A stretch of 64,000 nt of DNA from Craterostigma plantagineum (taxonomy: Eukaryota > Streptophyta > Magnoliopsida > Lamiales > Linderniaceae), in NCBI GenBank assembly GCA_027422505.1, contig JAPQWV010001407.1, positions 1-64,000 of the forward strand, given 5' to 3'. The notes beneath the pieces were generated by a model. The model searched no databases, was not told the DNA's origin, and was given only the letters and a program-made list of their open reading frames with translations. Made by a program: the position numbers and the translations under genes. This document shows positions 33,889 to 45,400 of the stretch, piece after piece. How positions within the stretch are numbered: position 1 is the first letter of the stretch; the number at the start of each line of letters is the position of its first letter.

Positions 33889-36800
33889 ATGAACTTTAGA
33901 TGTGGATCTTATCAGAATCCTCAAGAAAATCTGAGTTTTTGGGTCCCTTCAACGCCCGAAAAGCCATCCTCCCAAAGATCGAGCAATGCCCGCCCCGAAA
34001 TGGCGAAGAACAATCCATCTCAGAGTACCGAAAATTGGGGCGAGCTGCTCGGGATTTACTCGGGATTTCTGCAGAACGATCAGTCGAATGCTGCTACTAC
34101 ATCAGCTATGGTGTCCCACACTGATCATCAGATTCCTAATACGGTTAGGCTCATGGGACAGAATTACTCGAGTGTGAGCGTTAGAGACGTTCCTTGCGCT
34201 GTTTTGGATCGTGGGCTGTCCCAAAACAGCGATGTAATGAGACTAGACAGCACTAACTACGAAGGCAGAATCTTGAATCATAGGGCTAATTCTAATGTCT
34301 TTTGGGAGAAGAAAGCAGCTCAGCCTCAAAGGGTTAATTCTTTATTGGATTTGTTGAGCTCGACGACGAGCCACGTCAGCAATTACGTCTTGGGCGGGCC
34401 CGCTGGCTTAAATGCAAGCCAGCTCATGAGCTACGTGTCGAATGGCCCGACTTTGCATGAAAGGCGTGAAGCGCCGAACGGTGAGTTGCGTTTTCCTTTT
34501 TGAGCGTTTGGTTGTTCGTTCTTACACGTTTTCTGTTCGACTGCTTGCGTGTAATAGACACAACGCCCACGGTCAAGATTACTAGCATTGATTAAAAGCA
34601 TGATCTCATTTGCAAAATCTCGACTTATTTCACTTCTGTTTTTTCGCCAGACTTCGATCAATACGATCTCTATTGTAAAAATGGCTTTTCTTGTTCGCAG
34701 ATAGATTGATGATCTCTTACTGGCCAAACAGCAACCTCAGATTATTACCTTCAGTAGCAGCAAACTCATCGTTGACAATGGCTTCTTCGCCCTTCGTTCC
34801 AATAACGCCAGATCAGCACAAGCATACGCTATCTTCGACGGGCCCCACTCTCGACACATCATCATCATCACCACCAACGAAGGAGAACGGCGAAATCATA
34901 GAGATCGACCTTAACAAAACGCCTCAGCAGAAACCTCCCAAGAGGAGGAAAGTGAGGCCTAAGGTCGTGGTTGAAGGGAAGAAACAGAGGAGGGCTCCCA
35001 ACAAGGAGAAGAAGACGCCTCCTTCGAACGAAAACGCTCGAACTAAGAGGAAGTACGTAAGGAGAAAGGTCGTCGAATCTCCATCAACGGCTCCATCGAC
35101 CGAGAAATCGAATGTTGTCGAATCGAAGAATTGGACGTGGGCCCGCCAGCAAAATCGTGCAGGCGATTTCTGAACTTCGATTTGAACGTCGAAGCTGGGA
35201 AGAAAGCCATGGCCTTGAAGGGTCAGAGCAGCGCCAAGGTGGAGATTATCGGGAAAATCAGGTTTTCGATGCGATTGCGGCCAAGAACGATCGAAGGTTG
35301 CTGAATTTGAGCCTCATGGTTCGTCTCGATTGGAACTTACGCCCCAACAGCAGCCTAAAAACCATACTCTGATGAATATAATTGCCCGTAGTTTAAGCGT
35401 ACAGAGTGCAAGTGTGAATATCTATAATCATGGGAACAATGGCGAGCCATCACTTCAGATATGTGGTAAACTCATCAGCCACGGTTCGAAGAACGCCTTG
35501 AGATGGGTATTATGGTGATCGTAATGCAAGAATCGTTGCAGAAAGCTCTGTAATGGATAGGAATGGTGGGTTCATATATGAAGATGATAAAGGACAGAGC
35601 AGTTGTATAGATAAAAATGCTCAAGTGCATTCGAGCGCAGAACAAATTGGGCAGAATACGTGAGCAAAGAGTGGGCCATTACCTCGATCATCGCAGAGCC
35701 CTCTGTAAGAAACGAAAGTACCGTTTTTCCTAGTCGAGTGTCTGTCAAGAAACGAAGCAAAAAGGTGGCTCTCATGGACAAAACTGTTAAGAAGGCAATG
35801 AGGAGGAGCAAAGCGAACTCCTCGAAAGAAAATCGCAGGTAAAAAATGAACAGTTCCTTGAGCTTTGCTATTGCATTGACGTTAAAAGATGATCACGATG
35901 TGGTTCTGAATTTTCTTTTTGTTAAGGTTGCAAGAGAAAAGCCATACGCTCTCCGTCGATTTCATCACAGAACGGCTCAGAGCCCTGCAAATTGGCTCGA
36001 GCGGCAAGGAATTAGTGCCATACGGTGGAGATGGTTCCATAGTTCCATTCCTGCCGGCGAAAAAGCGGGTCCCACGGCCAAGAGTCGAGCTCGATTCTGA
36101 GACGAATAGGCTTTGGAACTTATTGATGGGCAAAGAAGGAGCCGAAAATGCAGACGCCATGGACGCCGATAAGCAGAAATGGTGGGACGAAGAACGCAAG
36201 GTTGTTAGGGGAAGGGTCGACTCGTTCATCGCAAGGATGCATCTCGTCCAAGGTAGTAATATACGAAGTTTCGACAATTCTACTGCAATCGAATCGTGGC
36301 CCAAAAAATTGACTTTGAAAGTCCAAATCTTTGCAGGGGACAGGCGATTCTCGAAATGGAAGGGATCGGTCGTCGATTCTGTGATTGGAGTGTTTCTTAC
36401 GCAGAACGTCTCTGATCATCTCTCTAGGTAAGAAGATCATACATAACCCATGATTGAACTAATTGTTAAGAGTCGAAGAAACCGAACTAATTCCCTTTTT
36501 TACTTTCAGCTCTGCTTTCATGTCTCTCGTCTCCAAGTTCCCAGCAAAAAATCGACGAGCGCAGCGAAAACTAGCTCGAAGAAAAACGAGGTTCACATTA
36601 CATTTCCCGACGAAGAATCGAACCAGCCCTTCACAGCCAACCATAGCTCGGTGACATCTGTTGAATCGTCCGAGCACAAACAAACAAGACTGCGCAGATT
36701 CAGACAGACTCTTCGAGCAAACTTGGCAATGTAATGAACGAAGAAGACATTGTGTCTTCGCAGGGCTCAACCGAATCTTGTTCGGTTCAAAACGCCGAAG

Positions 36801-37748
36801 ACCTAAAATATGGCTCGGGGTCGAATTCAGAAGCTGAAGAAGGCGTTCTTAGCGTCTCTAAAAAGGCTGAAGCAATCGATTCACAGCAAATCGATCAGTT
36901 TCAATTCAACGTAAGTTCATTCCCTGGAAACTTGATGGGCCATCAAGACAACGTAAATTTGGGCGCATTCGTTTCAAACGACTCGTATTATCAGAAGTCT
37001 GCGCCGTATGTTAGTTCCTGGACAAACTTGTTACTGGGACTGCAGAGTTTTGAGTCAGATGTTTTTACATCGTCTAGAAAAGAAGGCGAATCTTATTTGG
37101 GCACAACAGAATTCGTTAACGGTAGAGAAGGAGTAGGGCATGCAAGTAATAACATAGGACAGAGTATAGAATGTAGCGTTTTAGGTACACAAACTAAGCA
37201 TCGGCAAGAGCTTAATGGCTGGGACTTCAGCAATCGTACTGAAGGAGGAACGCATGAAAGCACTTCAGCTACAAAGCCAGCCGAAGATTCTCCACAATAT
37301 AGTAGAATTCGAAGCGGTATATATATACGTATATGCCCTTAAATCACCATTTTTTTTTCCTTGGCTGGAATGAAATCGATATGAAGGTGAATGAACGCTA
37401 ATGCAGGTGAACAGCAACATTTAGGGTCGGGAGAGAAGAAGCAAAACGAAGATGGTGTCAGAAATACGGCTGAAAATACGAGAAAGAGAAAGGCGGAGAA
37501 GAAAGAAAAGGCAGAACCGATCATTTGGGACACCTTGAGGACAAAGGCTGAGTCAGACGCTGGAGTACGAGGAAGAACTTACGAGAACTTGGACTCTTTG
37601 GATTACGAAGCGCTGAGAGAAGCAGATGTTCGTGAGATTTCTGACACCATCAAAGAGCGAGGGATGAACAACATGTTAGCGGAGAGAATCAAGGTTAGGC
37701 AACAAGAATATTTGACAATGATTGATTAAAAGAAATATCGACAGACCG

Positions 37749-37779
<31 letters not shown>

Positions 37780-40409
37780 GGGATATGACATTGCAGGATT
37801 TTCTCAACCGTCTGGAAAGAGATCATGGGAAAGTCGACTTAGAATGGTTGAGAGATGTTCAACCAGACAAGGCCAAGTAAATCCCATGATATATAACAAA
37901 CAAGCAATTGAGTTGAGTTGCTTATCATTTTGACCTGTAAAACTTTAATGTAGGGACTATCTATTGAGCATACGTGGGCTGGGGCTCAAAAGCGTGGAGT
38001 GCGTGCGCCTTTTAACACTCCATCACCTTGCTTTCCCGGTAAACAAAATTCCCTCATAAGATCATACGGGCGAAAAAAGAAAAAAGCAATATTTTTTCTT
38101 ACCGTTGTTACTTCTAATGTAAGGTCGATACGAACGTTGGACGAATCGCCGTGCGCCTTGGTTGGGTTCCTCTGCAGCCACTGCCCGAATCTCTACAGCT
38201 TCATCTCCTCGAACTGTAAGCATTGTGTAAGAATCAAATGAAGATCGATAATATTATATACACTAATTTATGTTGTTCCATAGGTACCCCGTGCTAGAGT
38301 CAATTCAGAAATATCTTTGGCCTAGACTATGCAAATTGGATCAAGAAACCTTGTGAGTTTACGTTAAATTCAAGTTTTCGCAGTTTTTTTTTTATAAAAA
38401 AAAGATACACTAACGTACGGTTTTTTTCTTACGACAGGTACGAGCTTCACTACCAAATGATAACTTTTGGAAAGGTACATATATACATATGTCCTCATCT
38501 TTTGGGAATACTGACAACGTTGATCATTAAGATATAACCGCATAAAATAATTGCTTCTTTCTTTCTTCAAAACTGGCACAAAAAGGTGTTTTGCACTAAA
38601 AGGGATCCAAATTGCAACGCATGTCCTATGAGAGCCGAATGCAGACACTTTGCAAGCGCTTTCGCAAGGTAAAAAGCTTAGCTGCACCTTTTCGCTCTGA
38701 AAAAAAAAATCATCTTTTTATTACAGACGTTGAGAAGACACATTCATTCATTTTGCAGCGCAAGGCTTACTCTTCCCGCCCCAGAAGAGAAGCGTATAGT
38801 CACCTCCGTGGGCCCATTGAGAGCGACGATAAAGGCCCAGTCGAGCCAACGAATAAACCCATGCTACTAACCACAGTTGATGACAGCTCAGAGACAGGGG
38901 CGGGATTTTCGAAAGACTGCGAACCACTAATAGAAGAGCCAAGTACGCCCGAGCAGCCCATCGATGTCCAAGAAAGGGACATAGAAGACTTTTACTACGA
39001 AGATCCCGACGAAATCCCTGTAATAAAGCTCAACGTCGAAGAGTTTGCGACCAACCTTCAGAACTTCATGCAGGGGAAAATATGGAGATTGGGGAGAACG
39101 ACGTGTCGAAAGCGTTGGTCGCTCTGAGCCCAGCGCTCGCCTCTATACCTATGCCCAAGTTAAAGAGCATCAGTCGATTAAGGACGGAGCACCAAGTGTA
39201 AGTTTTCTTACACATCGTTGAGATAAAGTTGTCATAAGTTGATGTAATGAAAGCTCATTGCTTGGCTTAATATTGCTGCAGGTATCAACTCCCCGATTCG
39301 CACCCACTATTGAAAGAGGTTAGATATTTTTTTTTTCGTGCCTAAGGCGTTTTAACTAAATTCGGGCCTTTTTACTGATTTTCGATGCGTTTTGAACGTT
39401 CAGATGGACAGAAGAGAGCCCGACGACCCAAGCCCGTACCTTCTTGCAATATGGACTCCTGGTAGATTTTCTGTCTGAACGAAGTACTTACTCCGTAATT
39501 ATGGATTGATGGAATTGTGTGCGATTTTTTTTTTCGTAAAATTGCGTTCAGGCGAAACGGCGGATTCAGTGACGCCCCCAGAAATTGCGTGCAGCTGTCG
39601 AGAAGTCGACGGTGAGTGTAATAACGAAGAGTGTTTCTCTTGCAGCAGCGCAAGAGAAGCTCAGGCTCAGATGGTCAGAGGCACTATTTTGGTGAGAACG
39701 TAAAATTCGATTAATTTCATTCGCAAAATCAAGAAATGACACGTTCGATATATTCAAACTTATATATATTTGCGCGCACAGATACCTTGCAGGACGGCGA
39801 TGAGGGGGAGTTTCCCGTTAAATGGAACGTATTTTCAAGTCAACGAGGTCTCATTACGCAATCTGACCCTCTCGAGAAATTCGAATTTAAGATAAGTTAA
39901 AGAACGAAATAACATTTTGGATCTGCTAATCGTATGGAATGTGTCGGTTTTGCTAGGTTTTTGCGGACCATGATTCAAGTTTGAACCCAATCGAAGTCCC
40001 AGAAGTTTGATATGGAATCTGCCGAGAAGAACCGTATTCTTTGGAACGTCGGTTTCTACTATTTTTAAAGGTAAACGAAGCGCTTCAACCTCTCACGCTT
40101 AAGATGAAAATTCGAGAAAGTGTTCGTTCTTATGCAAATAAGTACGATTTCTTTTTGTTAGGCATGTCGACTGAAGAAATCCAAATCTGCTTCTGGAAAG
40201 GTACGATGAAAACATATTTCCTCGTTGCGTATTCGACCCCATCTGAGTTTTTCGGAAAAAAAAAAAAGAAAAACGTCTCTCAACGAGTTTACAAATGCAA
40301 TGCAGGTTTCGTATGTGTAAGAGGATTCGACCAAAAAAGTCGAGCGCCGAGGCCTCTGAGGGCCAGACTGCACTTTCCCGCTAGCAAAATGGCGAAGAAA
40401 AACGAATAA
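33889..40409 (+). CDS. DEMETER/ROS1-family 5-methylcytosine DNA glycosylase, about 19 exons
   Basis: Excises 5-methylcytosine in the nucleus, starting active DNA demethylation. The N-terminus MNFRCGSYQNPQ...FWVPSTPEKP resembles DME. A Lys/Arg/Pro-rich stretch (PPKRRKVRPKVVVEGKK) lies at about 34930-35060. Exon 3 (35927-36427) has YGGDGSIVPF, RFSKWKGSVVDSVIGVFLTQ and NVSDHLS. Exons 37797-38215 carry the HhH-GPD core: GLGLKSVECVRLL (catalytic Lys) and PVDTNVGRIAVRLGWVPLQP (catalytic Asp). The iron-sulphur motif CTKRDPNCNACPMRAEC (C-x6-C-x2-C-x5-C) is at 38588-38638. The C-terminal domain has DIEDFYYEDPDEIPVIKLN, PYLLAIWTPGETADSV, GTYFQVNEVFADHDSS, and ends MAKKNE and TAA at 40407. Clean GT-AG exons could be placed. 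Indels shift the frame at about 35150, 35230, 36650, 38780, 38860 and 39085. DME versus ROS1/DML is not certain; I lean DME. Confidence 0.92.
37751..37779. repeat. Poly-T tract in a glycosylase intron
   Basis: A run of about 28 T between exons 5 and 6, shortly before the acceptor at 37796. It may serve as part of the pyrimidine tract, and its length is likely poorly resolved. Confidence 0.85.
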
Positions 40410-40880
40410 GGATTTCTGCGAACGCTCGGTTGTTACTCAGAGAACTTCGACGAAAATCGAATCGCCAGTCGAAGAGTATTTTTCTTACCTTAGGAGCTAT
40501 AAAATTACAAAGGGGATCAACAGAGGCATCAACATAGTTTTACTACAACTCTTTTCATTGCAACATTTCTTCTTTTTCTTTCTACATATAATTGATGCTC
40601 GGAATGGAGCCAGCCATTGTTCGAGGGTTGTAAACCCTCCATTGATTGACATATTCTCAACTGTAACAGTAGAGATTATCTCTTGACAATGAATCAAGTT
40701 TCAAACCATTACATATTCAATAATATAGCAACCATTATTGCTTTTATTCGTATTTAAACACACAAACAGAGATATAATATATATTATATATATATATACT
40801 TTTTTCCATCAATCAATAATCTATACAAGGGGTAATTAATTAATATATACTGTCGTTTCCCATTCTTGGAAATTCTTGAT
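40410..40880. other. Intergenic region between convergent genes
   Basis: Contains the probable 3' untranslated regions of the glycosylase (+) and the 139-residue ORF (-). A TA-rich run lies at about 40775-40800. No further gene seen. Confidence 0.5.
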
Positions 40881-41300
40881 TTAAGTGCCAACCGTTTCAT
40901 CATTTGGAATCTGCCCACCGCCACAATCGCCGCCGTCTTGTCCAATCACGATCACTTCCGGCGCCCTAACCTTAAACCTCTCGAGCCTAACGCCGCCGCC
41001 GGAGATATCATCGCCGCCGGCGCTTCTTCTACCTATCGCATGCAAGCTAATGCTTCGAGCCATGGTCTTCGCCTGCTTATTATTCTTCTTCTTCGTCTTT
41101 GCACGTGCGATCTTATCGAACAACGCAAAGTACTCGCCTTCGAATATTTTCTTGAACAGATTGTTGCAGTTTGCGTAGAGCTCTTCGAATGATTGTAAGA
41201 GGGAGAGAAGCTTCGGGTCGACCCGTTTGCCCGATTTCCATCTAATGAATTCGTAGTCTTGGCTTAGTTCGTATGAGTAAGTAGGCGAAAATGGTCTCAT
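40881..41300 (-). CDS. Uncharacterised 139-residue plant protein
   Basis: Not recognised. An uninterrupted single-exon frame starts MRPFSPTYSYELSQDYEFIR. The first two thirds are hydrophilic and likely helical (SLLQSFEELYANCNNLFKKI, FALFDKIARAKTKKKNNKQA), with a basic patch that could act as a nuclear signal. The C-terminal third is Gly/Asp-rich (GRRSAGGDDISGGGVRLERF, IGQDGGDCGGGQIPNDETVG). No signal peptide or membrane segment. Codon use is G/C-biased at third positions over the C-terminal part, unlike surrounding non-coding DNA, which supports a real gene. Its 3' end converges on the glycosylase gene. It could be a lineage-restricted regulator; no function is proposed. Confidence 0.6.
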   Translation of the reverse strand: MRPFSPTYSYELSQDYEFIRWKSGKRVDPKLLSLLQSFEELYANCNNLFKKIFEGEYFALFDKIARAKTKKKNNKQAKTMARSISLHAIGRRSAGGDDISGGGVRLERFKVRAPEVIVIGQDGGDCGGGQIPNDETVGT

Positions 41301-42479
41301 TGTTGAAATAGCTTTAGGATTATTTGTTCTTCTTTTGTGGGGAAGAGATTTATGAGGATGTGGAGTACGTATGTTGAACGATTATGTAAAAGGTTTCATT
41401 TTGGAGCATTTCGGACAAAGTATATATAGGGTTTTCATGCATGTCGCTTCATTGGTGTACAAGGAAAGCAACTTAAAATCGAATTTCTTGGAAACTATGT
41501 TTTGAGTTAAATGAATTTGTCGTATGTACGCTAACGGGCGAAGCTCGGCGGCGGTGACGACGTGGAAGCAACTATGGGTACATTACATATTATTTTATAA
41601 TGGATTTTCGTGAAAAACTGTATATATCTTATTAATGTTCATAATTTTTAGTATACTATATGCTTATATTTAAGGGATTATTACATATTAATAACGTAAT
41701 GAAGCATTATTGACCAATGAGTTTCTTGCACGTTGGGTATTCATAGCGACGACTTCCAAATTTGTTGTCCGCGTGGCAATATGTATTCATCTCCACGGAT
41801 TCTAATTTGCGTGGCGAACTATATATATATGTTGTTCATTGCTCACACTTTTTAATATATAGCTGCGGAGAGGATACAATTATTAGTTGTTAATGTAGTA
41901 AAGTTAGAGTAATAAACAAGAAGGAGTAGAGTTTAATAGAAGCAATACAATTTCTTAAAATGAAAACAAGAAAAAAAAAGATTTATTTATTGACTTGGGT
42001 GTTGTGTTTGTGTGATGACTAGTCAAGAAAAGTCAAATATGAGAGCAACTGAATTATTTATTCTCGAGTAAACTCGTAACTAAGGAAAGGAGGTTCGAAT
42101 CTTCGTCTTCCCATCCCATGGCTTTCTCACGGCGACTATTGAGGTTGCAAAACGACTACCACCTTCTAGAAGCTTCTAGAACTAACCCCCTCTATTCGAG
42201 CATATCCGTTTCTATTCTACTAGTGTTAGGTTAGGCAGTCGTTTTCTTTATCGGCGAGCATTATTACACTACATACATGTATATATCTTGTCTGTAATAT
42301 GAATACAGCAGTCCATAATGACTGATCTTTTTTGTCAAAATGAAAGCACAAGCAAGCAAGCAATACCCTTTTCATTACACCATCTGTTTTTTTTTTCTTC
42401 TTTTTTTTTTCGGGTCGAAAAAAAGCCGCTCTGCGTAAGGGAGATCTGAATTCGTTTTGCTTTGCTCTACGTTTTTAGA
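41301..42479. other. Intergenic region upstream of the 139-residue gene and downstream of the ABCG gene
   Basis: AT-rich. Its only clear feature is a perfect four-unit heat-shock element at 42164-42181. The part from about 42300 is probably the ABCG 3' flank. Confidence 0.5.
42164..42181. promoter_or_regulatory. Perfect four-unit heat-shock element
   Basis: TTCTAGAAGCTTCTAGAA consists of four alternating TTC/GAA units with two-base spacers, the ideal heat-shock-factor site, and is palindromic. It lies 0.86 kb upstream of the 139-residue gene and about 0.3 kb beyond the ABCG stop codon. Which gene, if any, it controls is unknown. Confidence 0.55.
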
Positions 42480-45400
42480 TCACCTCCTTTGGAAGTTGAT
42501 GAACTTGATACCGTAGGCGAAGACGAAGCAGAAGAGCAGAGCCCATGCTACGTGGGCCCCTGCGACTACGCCCAAGAAATCGTACTTAAACCCGAGAAAC
42601 CTATCGAGGTAGACCTTGAGAGGGACGTCCCCGAGGCCGGGAACTTCCACGGGCACGTCTCTGTTTCCCACCTGAGAAGTCACGAGCCCGTATATCGTCC
42701 ACGCCACCGGCGAACACCAGTAGTACCACCTCCACCATATCGGGATTTGCTGTAAAAAAAAAAGCGCAAAAAAAAAGAAGAAAATTAATTCGCGTAAGAA
42801 ACTTTCTTTGATTCGTTGGAAATATAATATGTGAATTAAAATGTCCCTTCAAGATAAGCTTTTTCTCGGTGGGAGTGGTCATATTGTAGATGGTATCAGA
42901 ATTCAGGGCCAAAGAGGCAATGTGTACCGTTTCTACGACCACTCATTTTAAGAAAATTGTACATCTAAGGCCAGATAATCAGCCTAGACGTGAGGGGGCG
43001 TGTTCGAAATGTAATATAAAATTAATTTGATCCTTCAATTTAACTTTTTCTATGAAAGTGGTCACACGACATGATATTATAGCTCAGGGGCCAAAAATAC
43101 CTCAAATACGCATCCTCATGATCACCCATTAAAGAAAAATTACATGTCTAAAGCTAGATAAAAAAAAATCAGCCTATCAGGAAAGGGGATCATGGGCATG
43201 ATAGAAATATAATATTTCGAATTAAGATCAAGTTTTTTGGTGAAATGATCATCGACACTTACCGTTCTTGGTATGAGGAATCCCGAGAACAAGTTCCAAA
43301 AGTTGAGGAAGAACGACATGACTATCGCGGCTATCATGTAGTTCGGCGTGAGCGCCACGAGCATCATACCGTAGGCCGTAAAGTAGACGAAGCACATGAA
43401 GACGAAGAAGTAGAACAAGAAGAACTTCCCCGCGTCCCAGTGGAATCCTATCATCGCGTACAGTATGAGGCTGTACACAAACGTCTGTATCGCTATGTAT
43501 ATCGTCTCTATCGCCATCTGTCGAGTCACAAACATCAGACGCCTTACGCCATAAATTCGACTCTTTTTATTCGTCGGGAAATTTTTTTTCTATATATTAC
43601 CTGCGCAAACGCGTAAGGCAGAGGCGAATACATCCCCGCAGCTTTTTCGCGGTAGAAAACGGTTCTTTCCACCGCTACGACCGATTGGACGGCCGAAGTG
43701 TTCGTTCCTCCGAGGAACATAACGGCGACGTACATAGCGCCGAGCAGATTCAGCAAATCTTGTTGCTTCGAACTGCGCCGCAACAAAATTCAAAATCAAA
43801 TAAAAAAATAACGACGAGAAGCGCTTTTTCGTTTTTTTTTCTAAAAAAAAAGAAACGACTCACAGTTTGTCGCCCTTGTTCCAGAATATGACGCCGAATA
43901 TAACTCCTATGATCGTCGTCATGCAGAACCTTATGGCGTTGTACTGAGGATATCTCCAGTAAGACAAGTGCTGCTTCCAAAAGCAAGCTCTGCACTGCGC
44001 CGTAAAGGACTGAGCGTATTTAGTAGGGAAGTATAACTGCGTGGACCCCGCCGAAGGCGTGCTCAGATCTCTAATCAGCTCTTGGTTTCTCCTACAGTAT
44101 GAAGGTTCGTCGATTATAAGACGTAAGAGTTTTAAGGATGTAAAAAAGAACGCAACTTCTCATATTAGACGTCGTAATTCACCTGTAAAGATTAGAGTTG
44201 GCGTAAGTCTCCGCAAAGTCACCCCGAGCTGAGCTTCCATGGCCGGCGTCGTAATATCGAGCATCCACGTGGCGGGATTAGTACCTTCTTTGATGGGAGG
44301 AACGCCGGGCAAAGACTGTAATATAGAGAACCGTTTTTTTTTCTTTTGCGATTTACTCGAATATAAAAGCGCGAAGAAATCGAAAAAAGAAATTATTCGT
44401 ACTTGAAAGTATTCGATGAGCAGGCGAGAGTGATGGCCGAGGGGCCCAGCGTAGATCGCCTGCCCGCCTCTCTTCAATAGCAGAAGCTCGTCGAAGGATT
44501 CGAATATGTCGATGCTCGGCTGGTGGATGGTGCAGACGACGGTTCGACCCGTGTCCACGGTGTTGCGAACCGTACGCATCACTATAGCCGCGGCTCGAGC
44601 GTCGAGGCCCGAGGTGGGCTCGTCCATGAAGATGATCGATGGGTTGGCGACTAATTCCACGGCGATCGTTAGCCTCTTTCTCTGCTCCGTGGATAGGCCG
44701 TCGACCCTGGCAAGCCGACCAAGGCGTTCCTTATGGGGTTCAATTCGATCAGCTCCATCACTTCTTCGACGAACATCTAAAAAAAAAAAAACTAACTACG
44801 GTTAAGAACTTGCTGAATGACCACTTTTCCTAAACGCTTAAGCTTACCGAGGGCGTAATATATTTTTTTAAAATTTTATATACTATATTTCTAACACAAC
44901 CCCTCACGTCAGGCTGATTTCTTTATTATCCAGCCTTAGACGTGTAATTTTCTTAAATGGGCATCTGAGCTCTGATATCATGTTGGGACCATTTTGCCTA
45001 AAAGCTTAAGATTGCAGTGAATGTATCATTTTTTAAGTTTTGTATACTATTATTCACCTTTCGCGATTCCTTGTCTACGTCGGGAGAAAGCCTCAGCCAC
45101 GCCGAATAAACGATCGACTCGTAGACAGTGACCCGAGGGAATGTATGTCCGTCTGTTCGCAGTAGCCGCTCACACGGGCGAACGTTGACTGATTCTTCGG
45201 ATAACCCGAAATCATGATGCTCCCTTCTATGTAGCCGCCCGTTTTTCGGCCGGCGAGGACGTCCATCAGCGTCGTCTTTCCGGCGCCGCTCACGCCGACC
45301 AACGCCGTAAGAACGCCCGGCCTGAAAGCGCCGCTCACGTCCCTCAGCAGCTGAAGACGGTCTTCTTCGACCCCTTGCTTCTTCATCTCCTGCAAAAAAA

